A stretch of DNA of 64,000 bases from Bugulina stolonifera (lineage: Eukaryota > Bryozoa > Gymnolaemata > Cheilostomatida > Bugulidae). The stretch spans positions 17,500,700 through 17,564,699 of the forward strand of contig OW285191.1 in assembly GCA_935421135.1 (NCBI GenBank), written 5' to 3'. The position numbers and the translations under genes are program-made. Shown in pieces: positions 1 through 12,876 of this stretch. The notes under the pieces were generated by a model. The model had not been told where the DNA came from and ran no database searches. It was given only the letters and a program-made list of their open reading frames with translations. How positions within the stretch are numbered: position 1 is the first letter of the stretch; each line of letters starts with the position of its first letter.

Positions 1-1158
1 GTGACAGGCACTGACGATGAAATTGATGGTACACATACAAGACTGCAATGGCTGCGCCAAGTTTTTTGCTCTCAGTTTGTAGGCAGGTCGGAGCACACCT
101 GTGGTACAAAGGCCCAGTAGTCAGTAGACATCAGCGGGATCCGAACCCTGAACCTTCAGCGCTTTCGTGCCTTAGTGTCTGACTACTATAGCTGTTTGAT
201 AAATACAAGTATTTCACTATAGCAATATAATATATCTTTGCTACTTGTATCTACATGTACTGCATTTGCCACACAGTGTTCAAAATGTTAAAAATATATC
301 CATATTAATAGGCCTATATGCATGCTTATAGATTTTTTCCTGCAGTGAGGTCAATGCCCTTGCCTAAAGCACAGGTCATTAACACATATTCAACTCCATT
401 AGCTTTTAATATCACTTATGATATCCCTCTTGCACTTTTGTGTATAAATCCATAAACATTTAATTCACTAATAATGGATATGTACGTAATAACATAGAAT
501 ATGTTGTTGAACTTACAAATGAATTTCTGACTTGATCTTTACTGAAGCTCTTCAAACCTTATAATCACATACATGTATATATCATGAACTACATTGCGTA
601 TATACATGCATCTACTGCTATGCTGGTTGCGTACCTACATGTAAATGTACATTGTAATATAGCTCACAATATTATGTGCACTGCACAATTAGGTTGAACA
701 ATGTGCACAATTTAAAGTTGCCTTCTCCCAGTTTGGCTTCGTAATCAGCAGAGTGAGAGAGGACAACTTCTTGTTGTGGTCAATAACTTGCAAGCACTCA
801 AGTACATGTTACACTCTAGCACTATTAGTATGGTATTAATATAGTATGTATGCATTGTAATTGTACTGAATATATTACTATTCATATGATACAGTTTACA
901 CCTTCCAAAGCTCTTATGAAGTGGTGTGTACCAATATGTAACTTGTACCATCTGTCTGGTCTGGCCTTTGCATCTGTTGGTAGAAATCAAGTATTCAAGG
1001 AGTGTGTTGGGGAATTATTTTATTAGCTAGTAGCAAGTGGAGATTGTAAAATTAGAACAAATAGATATAATGTTTATTAATAGTTATTTATTAGTAATCA
1101 CAGCAGGAGGATGCTATGATAGCACGCTACCTCTTATTACATGTACATGTATCTGTAG
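1..1158. other. Stretch without a recognised gene
   Basis: AT-rich sequence with no open frame that I can support as coding. It should hold the first exon(s) of the membrane-protein gene whose exons begin at 1159, because that first visible exon starts in phase 1, but I could not identify a signal-peptide exon. A tRNA-like promoter remnant lies near 115-192 and one arm of the short inverted-repeat family (GAGAGAGGACAACTTC) near 752-768. Confidence 0.5.
115..192 (-). repeat. Possible tRNA-derived SINE fragment
   Basis: On the minus strand the sequence GGTTCGGATCC (137-147) differs at one position from the tRNA B-box consensus (GGTTCGANNCC). A weak A-box-like stretch lies about 30 bases upstream of it (near 165-185). 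The surrounding arms do not fold into a cloverleaf that I can defend, so a degenerate tRNA-derived SINE head is more likely than a tRNA gene. Only one copy was noticed in the window. Confidence 0.3.
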
Positions 1159-3588
1159 GCCCAAATATAACTGATTGTTCAGCTGAGCTGATATTTGTTG
1201 CTGATGAGGGGGGTGGAGATGAGCGTCCCCTAACCAGGTATTCTTGTGGTGACAGAGCTAGCCTTTCAAACTTGCGGTTTCATAACTGGAGTGTGACTAT
1301 CATGTAAGTGTAGACTGTGAGTATACTGCATAGTAGCCTGTGGACTTGTACGTACTGGTCTAAGAGGTCCGGAACACTGACTCTATCCACGCGGTCTGAA
1401 TGATTATACTGAAAGCTATAGTATATCAAAATACTAGCTATTGCATTGTATAGTGCTGGTACTGGTACTGGTGCTGGTGCTGGTGCTGGTACTGGTACTG
1501 ATGCTGATACTAAAAGTGTATTCCATGCCTTAGATACAAGTAGATATAAATCAGGTATTGCTGCCAACTGTCACTGTATTTGTAGAGTCAGACGAGCCTA
1601 TGCTACATACAGAAAGGATTTCTTCTTTAAGATTGGAATTGCTAAAGTTGATCCTGACTTTGGTTAGTTCCACTTTAATTCTGAGCATTTTTAATACATT
1701 GTAGTTTTACTGTCAATAAATGCACATCAGACATGCAGGGTTCCAAAAACAATGAGTTGGAAGGGGGTAGTGGTGATTATAGTGTGACTATAGAATCTAA
1801 GCTATGAATTGAACCCAATAAGTTTCTGGGTACACTGTACATGTGACTGCTATTATGTTCTTCGCAGTTTTTGGCGCTCAGGCTAACTAGATTTTGTTCT
1901 ATCGCTTATGATATTCTTTATTTTTATACAACATGATATCCCATAATGCACCAACTCTGTCATATTTCCTCATCTTGGGTACAATTGATCCTCATAAGAA
2001 GTTGTGCTCCCACTATTTGCTTGGTGCTTCAATTGGGAGAAAACAAATTTCTATTATATTATAATGTGCTATGAGCAGCCTACTAGTGACCATGAATAAT
2101 ATCCAGTCAATAACCAAGGCTGACTTTTAATAAATTGAATAATTGGAGTCGTTGTATCTAGTACTAACCAATTACAACAGAACAGTGCATGGTGGTGCCG
2201 GAAATCAAAAGGAACAAACAGCATGCTGATTTGCTCTAGAATGAGGCTCCGTCGGCCTTTATACTAGTGTCTCCACGTTGAGTTTATTATTCTATGTTGT
2301 TTTCTATGATTGCCTTGTTTCAGATAAGATTGATGGGAAATCGTCTCCCGCCATACCAAGTGTCCTTTACACCATCCTAGCTGTGGATATACTGCTTCCT
2401 CTAATACTATTCTTCATTAATGAATGCAAGCACATCAGCGCGAGGATAGCACAAGGTATGTATGCAGAGACCTAGAGCTCTACCAAGTTTCATTATATAT
2501 CACCTGTATGGATTCCAGCTTCAGCTACTGTGCTACTTCACATGGACATATGCCGTCACTATTTCTAATGCTATTGCCTCTGCTTATAACAGATGACAAG
2601 TTGCTATTACAATACTATTGGGTGTATTGGTAACAATGTTAGCTACACCAAACCATGCATGATCATGATCCGCAACATAGTAGTTGTAGTTACAGTGGAA
2701 GTCAGACCCTTCTTGCTGTTGTTCTGCTGCTGGTTTATCCTACAAGTCACAGAACCATTGATTGCTATAGTCAGTACCATCTTAAGTAAATGAACATTAA
2801 TTAGTGCCAATAGCAACAATTCATTTGATTGTTGTGATTAGCTCCGTGAGGAACGAGTACTATTTCCTTGAAAAGATGCTTTTATATGATGTGGTAGGGG
2901 TTTGGGATAAGGGCGGACAACTTACAAAAAAAGATGAAATCTCCTCAAAATTAAAAAACTTGCGACAATTGCTTTGCTATATGACGGATCTTATTATGGA
3001 TCCTGTACTCAATTCTGGCTTTGCTTGCTGCTATAGGCACAATTCTCGCAATCAATGGCACTGATTGAGGACCTTGACTCAACCCACCCCTATCTGAGCC
3101 TCTAACTCTCTGAGGCTAGCAGTAAGAAGTCATTGCTTATACCTGCTTTAGGTGTAGTCCATGTGTATCCCATTGTTAACTGTAGACTGCAGTGGATCTT
3201 GTGGAGAGCAATGTTGCTGTTGCTATACACGAACGTGTGGGATGGAAGACCTAGACTAAATTCTATCAGTTGGTATGCCTTCAGATCCGCCAGCTAGGCC
3301 ACCAATCATGCATAAGAACGGTGCGGTTGGTACACAGAGACAGGCAGCATTTGATACTCTTGCTACCATAGATACAAACACAACCAGAGCTGACTCACCA
3401 AGGAAGTTTCCGCTGCTGTCAGGGCAAACTGTGGATTTGAGGGAGGAGGTAATTACACTATGATATTAGTTAAAACTTCAGTCAGAAGGGCAATATCTAA
3501 TTCATCTGCTGTATAGGGTATGAAAATGTCAGCACCAGCACTGTCTGTTCCCACATTGTTGCAAAAATACTTCGCGCTGGGTTCATAA
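1159..3588 (+). CDS. 3' part of an unrecognised single-pass membrane protein
   Basis: Five exons join in frame: 1159-1303, 1454-1662, 2324-2455, 3270-3448 and 3517-3588 (stop TAA). Incoming phases are 1, 2, 1, 1 and 0, with acceptable donors and acceptors. The first visible exon (ADEGGGDERPLTRYSCGD, then SNLRFHNWSVTIM) resembles the second half of a CUB domain, but weakly. The second opens with a Gly-Thr/Gly-Ala run. The third carries a clear membrane segment (VLYTILAVDILLPLILFFI). The fourth and fifth give a proline-containing cytoplasmic tail (PPARPPIM) ending KYFALGS. An alternative last exon at 3193-3254 also fits phase 1 and would give a short tail. The signal peptide and 5' exons were not found. 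I do not recognise the protein; a cell-surface receptor or adhesion role is only inferred from its topology. Confidence 0.4.
1455..1512 (+). repeat. In-frame GGTACT/GGTGCT hexanucleotide repeat
   Basis: About nine imperfect 6-bp units (GGTACT or GGTGCT, drifting to GATGCT) lie at the start of the second visible exon of the membrane-protein gene. They encode alternating Gly-Thr and Gly-Ala and then Asp-Ala-Asp-Thr. The unit length keeps the frame. Confidence 0.7.
2891..2940 (+). repeat. Dispersed repeat, GGTTTGGGRTAAGGGCGGACAACTT type
   Basis: A short block reading GGGGTTTGGGATAAGGGCGG, then ACAACTTAC, recurs in either orientation at 20891-20975, 35287-35355, 36509-36625, 43783-43858 and 47345-47395. 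This copy lies in the last long intron of the membrane-protein gene. Confidence 0.55.
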
Positions 3589-5015
3589 CAGACAGTGACT
3601 GATGAGTGGTGGTGAGGCCTGGGAAAGCTCACACCCCACTATAAAAATAAATCACGCCCAAGCACATGGTATATAAAAATACCACATGCATACTCAGAAC
3701 AACAGTCTGTCATTATAGGGTGTGTTAGCCCCTTATTGATTTGGGTCCAGCAGAATTCATTGGCAATACCATATTTTGAAATTGCTTCAACTGATCTCCA
3801 ATTGTCAGAAATTATCTTCTCTCTATATAGGGTTAGACGACTCCTAAACTGTCATCACTATGAAACTATTATTATAGTTATCATAGTAGATATACACAGT
3901 GCATGTACCTGATAGGCGTATGCATGTTTTCACTTATCTGTACCACTGGTTAAATGAATTCAGAGTTAGACTCTTTGCAGGGAAGGTTGAGGTTGCTTCA
4001 GCTTAATCCAAAAACATTATCTCATCTGCCAATCACTAAGAAGTGTACCTCCACCAGGAGCCAGAGAAAAAAATCTGAGCTTGTTGAACGCTCCCCACTC
4101 TGTGTTGAGTAGGAGCTCAAGCTATCCTAAGGCTGCTGATCTGATGGTATTGCCAAAAGTTTAGAATCTCAGTCTAAGCTATTTTTTTACTTGACAGAAA
4201 CTTCTTTTGCAATGTTAGGCCATGATTCTAATTGAAATATTACTACTGTGGTACTTTTTATATCAATAAATCGCAGCACTAAATACACGTGTAAAACATT
4301 TTTTATCAATAGAGTGAAGGACTACTGCATAATATAATGCATAGTTATACATTATTATTAGTGTCTATGGGGACATCCAATTTCTACCTACGTATGATGG
4401 TAATATGCAAGTTGCATAATAAAAGTTGTATAATGTTATTGGATAAGTTGAGTAACATATTATACATGTATTTATTTATTTTAGCAAATCTTTGATTGGT
4501 CTATTGTATTCATGTACATTGTATATTTTAGGTCTACAATTGCATAAGTACATAATAATATAAGTAACATTATAGTAATATAATATAGTAAAATACACCA
4601 GTTAGACGCATAACAATGATTATTTGATTGGCCTTGCTATGCATGATAATAATATGAGATGCGAGGTTTATTGTAACTCTATAGATGGGTGATGGGTTTG
4701 TTAGCCAATAGGATTGCAGTATTTCTTAAGAACTGCCATAGCAGCAGCAAATCATAAACTGAGTATAATATGAACTTTATAAGTCCATAATATTATATCT
4801 AAGTAGCAGTATCTGCATTTCCATACAGCAGCTGATGTTCTAATAATCATATACGCTACTGTTATATTGTATAATAATATAATATTTGACACGCTGCACT
4901 CATTCTGGGAATAGATACACTTGCTACCAGTCAGCTATCTGTTGGGTTGTTATGACTTGAATCCCTGGTTTGTTGTAATACTTGAGTTAGTAGTGAGCTA
5001 CATTGTAGATAGAAG
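3589..5015. other. Intergenic, no gene seen
   Basis: AT-rich sequence between the membrane-protein gene and the lectin gene. A possible poly(A) signal cluster (ATAAAAATAAA near 3640-3650) follows the last exon of the upstream gene. No frame or RNA gene could be supported. Confidence 0.5.
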
Positions 5016-8000
5016 ATGGAGCAGCATATCTTAGCTCAACTATTATGTGAGTACTTATGTAATACATGTGTATATAATACAAATTGTATAAATATAGTTA
5101 TATTATTATTGTGTGCCAGATGGTTGCAGGCCAAGTCATAATAATATTACTGTATTTCATGTTAATTTGATTGCTTGTGGTGTGCATTGTGTGTATTGTG
5201 CCATTTTTGTCTTGTTTTAGTATTTACATCTGCATATACAATGCATGAAATGAACTGACTGCATGCACAGTCATGTACCAATTTCCTCTGCATAATTTCA
5301 GTTCTTTGGAAATTTAGAATCATGTTTATGAAACACCCACTCATGTAGTTTACTGATTTGTTGATTTTATCAATACTAGAGAATCTACAATGTATAGTGA
5401 CCTCAACATTTCACATAGAATATTATTATATTTATGATCTTAAAAATATATATACACATAATATGTGTGGAGCTCAAAGGTGCTATTGCTTACTGCTGAT
5501 TACCATAGACATGCAGAGTTTTCACACCAGTTCTGACACTTAGATCTTGAGCAGCTGACAGGTTTATTAGTAGAAAGTTACACTCAGCGTCAGCAGTCAG
5601 CAAATACCTCTTTGATCATACATACTTTACTTGATCTTTTACTAACTGTAGGTATTTATTTCTGATTAGGTTTAATTACTGAATAAGCCATTAATTAACA
5701 TCATCTGTGATCAAACTGTCACCATGTTTTTATTGATTGGAACTTCTAATAGGCTTATATGTCACCTAAGATAGCTTGTAGTAGTAATATGTATAGTATA
5801 ATATAGCTTTTGGTTAGGCTAGTGCTAAATAGCTATTAGTAGGCTACTTCATCTGGATCACCAAGTCTTTTAATTCAGTTGCCGAATTTTACTCCATTCT
5901 CAGCATATAAAGGAAAGGGGAGAGATAATAAATTCATGTAGTAGTTCACTAATAATACAGCTAGGCTATTCATGACAAAAGTGTCAGAAAGGCATGTAGT
6001 ATCACATAACACAACATGTATACAGAATGACTGACTAATTATAAACAATAGCTAGTATGACAGCAAGCAGCATCATCGTCCTCCTCTAGTCCGTCTACTT
6101 GCAGGGCAACTGTGTAACTTTATTTTGTACTATTTATAAGTTAGATCAGATCACATAGGGAGATAGTTTCCTTAGCTAACTATGCCCCTATCAAGATCTT
6201 AATTATTAAAATACCTGCATTGCTGTTGAGCAGGTATTTTTCCTAGTAAAACTCAACAGCTTTGCTTTCATTGATATGCAAGGTCTGGCATTGCATGAGT
6301 GAATATAGCCTGTGCTCCTTTGAAGCTCTACACACAGTGTAAAAATCTTGTGCTCTGTAAATATACCTTTTTTATTATTTCCCAAATTTTAAAATTTAAA
6401 TGTTAGAGTTAGGAGTAAAATCGTCAAACTGGCTAAAGGTATCTTAGTACTGGATGTTAGCCATACTTTTGTGCTGTCTGTTGTTGTAGATCTATTGGTA
6501 TTGGTAGCATTGACCTTGGCAGCCAATAAATGTCCACGTGGTTGGACAAAGGATGCCATGAGCCTTAATACAGAAATAAATTGTTTCTACTTTGTGGAAG
6601 CGCAGACGACATTTGCTGATGCTCAGACTGCTTGTCGGCATGTTGGGGGTGCCCTGGTACCCCCTGTAGAGCGAATGGATCTTCCTGGTATATCTAACCA
6701 TATGTAAGTACCTGTGATCGAATGTTTTTTGTTTTGTCTAATTGTAAGCACAGCAAATCTACATTCACTGAAGAGTGCACATTGTAGTAGCCCTAGGTGC
6801 AGGGTGTCTGCAGCTAGCAACTTATACTTTTGGTAAACTAGTTTAATAAGTAACAAACATATAAATGTAAGTGTAATATATGCATGTACATGTACATGTA
6901 CATGTACATGTAAGTGTAATATATACATGTACATATAATATTTGTTGCACTTGCATGTATATTTAACAATTCTTTGAACAGTGTTCAATAAAAGGAAGTT
7001 TGTAAAGAGGATAGCATGTCTGTTGCAACATGATGTTTATTTGTAAATAATTGCAGAAATGATAACATAAGATTAGTGCACGGTATTCTACGCAACATAG
7101 ATGTGATTTACAACTCTTTCGCTACATTATTATATATACCTACATTATTATATATACCTACATTATTATATATACCTACATTATTATATATACCTACATT
7201 ATTATATATACCTACATTATTATATATACCTACATTATTATATATACCTACATTATTATATATACCTACATTATTATATATACCTACATTATTATATATA
7301 CCTACATTATTATATATACCTACACTATTATATATACCTACACTATTATATATACCTACACTATTATATATACCTACACTATTATATATACCTACATTAT
7401 TATATATACCTACATTATTATATATACCTACATTATTATATATACCTACATTATTATATATACCTACATTATTATATATACCTACATTATTATATATACC
7501 TACATTATTATATATACCTACATTATTATATATACGTATAAGTATATAGCTTATCCATGAGTACACATTCAATTGTATTTATACATGTATCTATCTAGAG
7601 AGATAAATAATTAGAACGATAGCTGTAATTAGCGATATAAATATGTATTGTAATAGTGATAACTGATAGACTATATAGCTGAGGGATAGCCCAAGCTGAA
7701 CAGAAGTGAAACTTCGGCTTAATACAATCAAGGGCTCTCCTGGGTACCACCATTATTGTTGACAGAGTAATAACAATACTCTCTTCATGATATACAATCC
7801 TCAAGGCTCAGATTAAATTAATTTGTTATTTTAACCACTAATTGACTGAGATTACTGTATATTAACCACACTTTACACTTTCATATCTAAATGGGGAGTT
7901 GAAGCAGGCTTGAGTTCATGTGTGCCAGTATTCAGTGATTAGTGTGAATAGAGGAGACAAACATTCCACACATATAAGCTAACATGCTTGAGGTTTTGTC

Positions 8001-11000
8001 ACTTGCCAAAATCAATATTCCTAAACGCACACCTGTGATAGAATTATAGATATATTGTTTGTATAATATTTACATGTAAGTACATTACTTTGATGATTTT
8101 TGGAGAAATACAGTTTGGTCAAACTAACATGGTACATGGCTGTATAATATAAAAGTGTATGACGTCATGTTGTATGATAGCTTTTACATCACCCTCTGCT
8201 GTGAATTTATTAAAGTGGGAGTAGCACCAAAGGCTGGGTAGTCTTCCTGAGTTGTCCTCTCTTGTATGAGCAGAGAAATATAATTGGAAACCATTTATGC
8301 TAAATTTAGTTATTTATTTCTCTTTCGGCGCTAATATTGTTTTACCACAAGTAGTTATGTGTATTTTGAAAAAATACTGGAAATTAGGCTACCCACTACC
8401 TCTATTCACTCATGGGAGTTTTTAGAAAATATGAAGAAGTTGTCTTCTCATTGTAGTATACCCTCAAATATATGAGAAGTTTTCTTGCTAATTGCACTTC
8501 CTTGATGTTTGAATTAAAAAAGACAGGTGAATATATGTGGCCAAGTATCATGTTATTAAAAGTGTAGAAGGAATTTATCAACTCTTGGCTAGTAGAAAAG
8601 TTATTGAATAAGAGCCTTTCCATGTGCTTTATAACAAGGTTAACTGGGTTACTCAGATGACATAGACTGCCTTTGTTTGAGATCCATTTGTGGTAGATGA
8701 CATCATCTGCTGTTGCACTGGCAGACCTTTTTGAATAGCTCTAGGCAAGTACTATTCAACAAGCTATTCAGCCTTTTGATTGGTTTTGGTCAATTTTGGA
8801 AATACTCCCTCTTTAAGAGTAACATCAGTGGATATAAGAAACTTCTCTAAGCTGCTGCTTGGCTGTCACTGCTATGTTATGCAATCATATAGCATTATAT
8901 TGTTACATAACATTGATATAACTGAATTCAAGTCATTCAAATACTAGTAACTCAAAAGTAAAGGAAATAAACATGTACACATACTTTAGACTAAATATTA
9001 ATTTTATATAGCCAAACTAAAGTAGCTGAGAGCTCACAGAGGAATGTATGGGTAGACATGGTGAAGACTGGAGAGAAAGAGTGGATGTCATCAAACAACA
9101 CAGAACTACTCAGTCCTATAAACTGGTGAGTCACACTCTGCACTGGTCTATCTTTCCTCACTGAGCTGAACAGAACTTGCAGAAGAAGTAACTGATGTAC
9201 ACTATTACACTGAATTATTTTATCACTGTGTGCTGGTGCCTCTGCTTCATGAGGTAGAGCCAACTCATTATGGCACTCAGCTTAGATTTTAGTGAACACA
9301 TTTTATGATGCAATATTAGATGTCGATGCTTTCATGGATGCACATCTACATGTAGGTCTACATAATTATAACAATAACAATAATTATGATTGTTATAATA
9401 CCATATTCATGTAACTACATGGGCTATAAAAGGCTGATACATACATGTACATGTATTATGTAGGTATGAAGGCTATCCTGAAGGAGAAGGGGACTGCGGA
9501 GTGCTACTCTATAGCCCTAATTCTCTAAAGAATAAACTGTGTTCTCTCAAATCGGCATTCATCTGCAGAGCAAGTAAAGGTATGTTACACCCGCAAAATT
9601 GCTTAATTTTAACTGAGGTTGAAACATCTTCTATCTGAAGGCTCAAACGCAAACCTTGTCTCTCTTCCAATAAATACTATTGGTTAACTTGATCATGATG
9701 CTACGGAGAAGCACATATCTCTTGATAATATTTATTGTTGTTGTGTTCTGTCATGCTCAGCAAGTATCTATACATAGTAAGAAATCATACTCTCTCTGGA
9801 GACCTTGACAGTATCAGAGATATAGGAATAGCATGAGATCATAAAATATTCTAATTCAAAGTGGGTGCCTTTTGTGCATCCCTATGCGATTTAATAAGTT
9901 GGTACTGAGGTTAGCTAGCAATAGCTATGTCTATCATGGAGCAGAGATCGTCACGTTGTAGTATGCAATGATGTTGCGATACTTTACTTTAACATTAAAG
10001 TAACAGCAATAATTATACTCGTACATATATCATAAGAACAGATTTAGAGCATAGAATGTTATAATGACTTGAATAATTTACAAGTATGTTCATAATATAT
10101 CTACTGTTTGTACAGTGTAATTGTATGCATTGCATGGATTATAGTCCAGCTAAATCAGCTACGTGAATTAGTGAAAACGACAATAATCTATTATATTATT
10201 ACAGGACAAGACGCTGCCAGCCTAAATTTATACATTTGAACCATTTTACTATTTTCTAAAGCATCTTTGTAACTTTCTCATGCGAACTTACTGCTAAGAT
10301 CAAACTTTATTGAAATATAAATGGATAATTGTTTGTTTACAGAGATGTTTGTCGCATGGTAGCAGTGCTAATGCTTTTACATAAATCAATAATGGTCCTT
10401 TCAACATATCCATTACCTTTTGCTGGCTTATCCAAGTGGAATGGTGATGAGAAATCAATATTATCTTAATTATAGTGTATCTTACCATAATTGTACAATA
10501 AAGCATCATCTTTCCTTGGCTGATGGCATTGCTTTGTTGAGCAGTTAGTCCGCAGCTATTATCACTAATTAGCTGTACAATCTCTCCATACATTGCTATG
10601 CTTACCATTTGTTACTACTGACTTAATCTTGAGTGTTTACTTCCCTTTTACAGAATATAATGTTTCAAATCTCAATAATTTTGTACCAAATTTGCTGACT
10701 GTGAGCCATGAATGAATCATCATATTTTTGCTGTACTGAAAGCTCTCATACATTGGTGACTTCTGTGTTAGAAAAACTAATGGCCTCACATTCTTTTGCA
10801 CAGTTGTGCAGAAATAAGTGTCAAGATTTTTCACCATGCATATAGCTTAACGGAGCCTCATTGATTTTTTAGTCGCCTACCTGATCTTTACTGCTAGTAG
10901 TCATAGGCTACATGGTACTGTATAAACATAAAATAAAAATAAATAAAAAAAGATAAACTTTTACTACAATTGCGAATAGATAACTTGTGAGCTTGTAGCA

Positions 11001-12664
11001 TTCTTTGGGAACCAAATCAGCAAATTATATAAGGTAGTAGTGGTATAGTCAAAACAATGTGCATTGTACATGTAATACTAGATGCAGCTCGTAACGGTTC
11101 ACGATACTTGTATGTTATGTAGAGAGAGCCAGAAGTATTAGCAAGTCTTGCTCACCTTTGGAAGGAATAATGAATGCTAACTCAAGTAAAGTACCTGTGG
11201 GCACCTATCACTACCTGACATGTGACCCTGGCTATGTCCTCTCTTCTCAAGGACACAGGAAGACATACTGTAAGAGAGATGGGATGTGGAGCAAACCAAC
11301 CGCAGAGCTCGCTGTCTGTCAAGGTTAGTTAATAGCATAATGCAGCAATAAAGCATGTGCAACAATTAATGTTAGCACTTTTTTAGACGCTTAGTTGGCT
11401 CTAAACTTAGGTGTGTATTCTGAAGTCTTACCAAAATCCTACTTTCTACATTCACACAGGTAGATGCAACAAAGTCAAATTGATTTTGCTGGGCTATTAT
11501 AAAATTACCACCAAGATAGATACATCATGTATGTTGAAAGAAATTTTCCACTTGTCGGTGCTTCTTCAGTGGGTCACACATGAAATGCCAAGGTTGATTA
11601 AATCGCCTTAATTCAATAGTTTGCAATATACTCGTAGCTGCATTTGTAAAATTTAGCTAACTTTAATTGATAATCTATAAAAAATACATTTGTTCGACCT
11701 CAAAATGTTTAGATCAAATTTTAGCGCAATTTTGGTCCAACTAACTAAGGCCGATATCACATTGGATCACCAAGATTTGCATAAATACACCTCACGAAAA
11801 AGATAACGGTAATAAACTAATAATATAATTATGTTGTAGTTGTAATATTAAGTATAATTTTTTATTTTAGCAAGTTTATAACAATTAGATATTTAGACTT
11901 TCATGTTGGGTTGTAGTGGAGTCATGCGATGAGTTGAGTATTGGCTCTGGTGTAAATGAGATTACAGACGGCAGTGACATGGTTGGAGCTGTTAGAAACT
12001 TTACCTGCGAGGGAGATGGCATGTTTAAGTCTCAGACTAAGTCACCGTACATAGCGGTGAAGTGTAACGGAAGTGGTAAATGGGTCTCAGCAGAAGGGAA
12101 GGTCTATCAGACAATAGAAGAATGTGTTCCTATAGGTAAGGGCGGCCTTTGCAATCAAATGCTGTGCTCTTATAGATATACATGTATGTGAGAGTAGATA
12201 TATTAGGCAATAGAAAGCTGTTCCGACAGATAAGGGCAGATGTATCAGGCAATAGGAAGCTGAGTTGTTGTAGGTAAATGCAGGTAGAAAGCTACATGTA
12301 TGTGTATGTTCTGATACAGCAGCAAACAATGTACTCCAAAGTGAGAGCATTCACACAGGCCAACATACACAGTATATATATATATTATATATCTTATTGT
12401 TCAAATATATATTATAGCTTACTGCATCTCTGTTTATGTTGTTCTATGGTTATAGAGCCCATTCAGGTGTGGAACTATACATAATTTCAGTTTTACGCCG
12501 GCAACATTTTATGAATATTGTGACACAACGTAATCTGTTTTGTAGACACGGAGGTTAAAGATTCTGACCCCAATGCTGCCGCTGTCATTGCTCTAAGCTC
12601 ATCCCTATCATTCCACAGTGTTGTAACTATTACTACCTTACTTTACTGTCTCACAGTCATATAA
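5016..12664 (+). CDS. Secreted/GPI-anchored C-type lectin with two sushi domains
   Basis: Seven exons: 5016-5046, 6490-6703, 9012-9125, 9464-9579, 11123-11323, 11917-12135 and 12546-12664. They sum to 1014 nt, closing exactly at 337 codons plus stop. Residues 1-24 form a signal peptide (LLVLVALTLAA). A C-type lectin domain follows from Cys25 (CPRGW, then NCFYF, FADAQTAC, NVWVDM, GDCGVLL, AFICR). Exons 5 and 6 each encode one sushi/CCP module with four cysteines and a tryptophan (for example YLTCDPGYVL, then GMWSKP). The last exon gives a short spacer and a hydrophobic C-terminus (VVTITTLLYCLTVI), typical of a GPI-attachment signal, though a tail anchor is possible. The lectin lacks the EPN/QPD and WND motifs used for calcium-dependent sugar binding. 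AATAAA lies at 12997-13002. The order resembles a selectin without its EGF module. Ligand unknown. Confidence 0.88.
6885..6935. repeat. ACATGT hexamer tract in intron
   Basis: Intron 2 of the lectin gene contains a run of TACATG/ACATGT units (about 6890-6912), followed by a further ACATGT after a short AT spacer. The same palindrome is scattered throughout the window. Confidence 0.6.
7118..7536. repeat. 18-bp AT-rich minisatellite, about 22 copies
   Basis: Tandem unit TATATACCTACATTATTA, about 22 full copies, inside intron 2 of the lectin-sushi gene. The array is nearly perfect. Four consecutive units from about 7320 to 7390 carry ACACTATTA instead of ACATTATTA. Because the unit is a multiple of three it produces long spurious frames on both strands (LLYIPT and GIYNNV repeats), which are not genes. 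Confidence 0.95.
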
Positions 12665-12841
12665 TGCATTCCATAGAGGAGAAGGTAGCAGCCATTGCTA
12701 GCAACTTTATTAGGTACCCATGAGCAAACCTATCTATATTTGTGCCATGCGAATGGTAATGCAGTCTCAGCTAGCATATCGATATGCATGTAGCACATGT
12801 ATAACAGTAGAAACATGTACAATTTTGATATATTGACTCAG

Positions 12842-12876
12842 TAGTTGTCTTCTCTCAAGAAAGAAAGGACAACTTC
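12842..12876. mobile_element. Short inverted-repeat element (AGTTGTC..GACAACTT)
   Basis: AGTTGTCTTCTCTC followed closely by GAAAGGACAACTTC forms a small imperfect hairpin. The same ends recur around longer centres elsewhere in the window, suggesting a deletion derivative of a non-autonomous DNA transposon. Confidence 0.5.

Noticed and set aside
137..190. Possible functional tRNA gene
   Set aside because: A near-consensus B box is present but no cloverleaf with paired acceptor and anticodon stems could be drawn; reported only as a possible SINE remnant.
3193..3254. Alternative last exon of the membrane-protein gene (VDLVESNVAVAIHERVGWKT)
   Set aside because: It fits phase 1 and has an acceptor, but the 3270-3448 plus 3517-3588 exons give a longer, equally consistent tail. 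Kept only as an alternative.
7076..7549. Long open frames of LLYIPT repeats (+) and GIYNNV repeats (-)
   Set aside because: Both are produced by the 18-bp minisatellite, which is a multiple of three and lacks stops; they lie inside an intron of the lectin gene.
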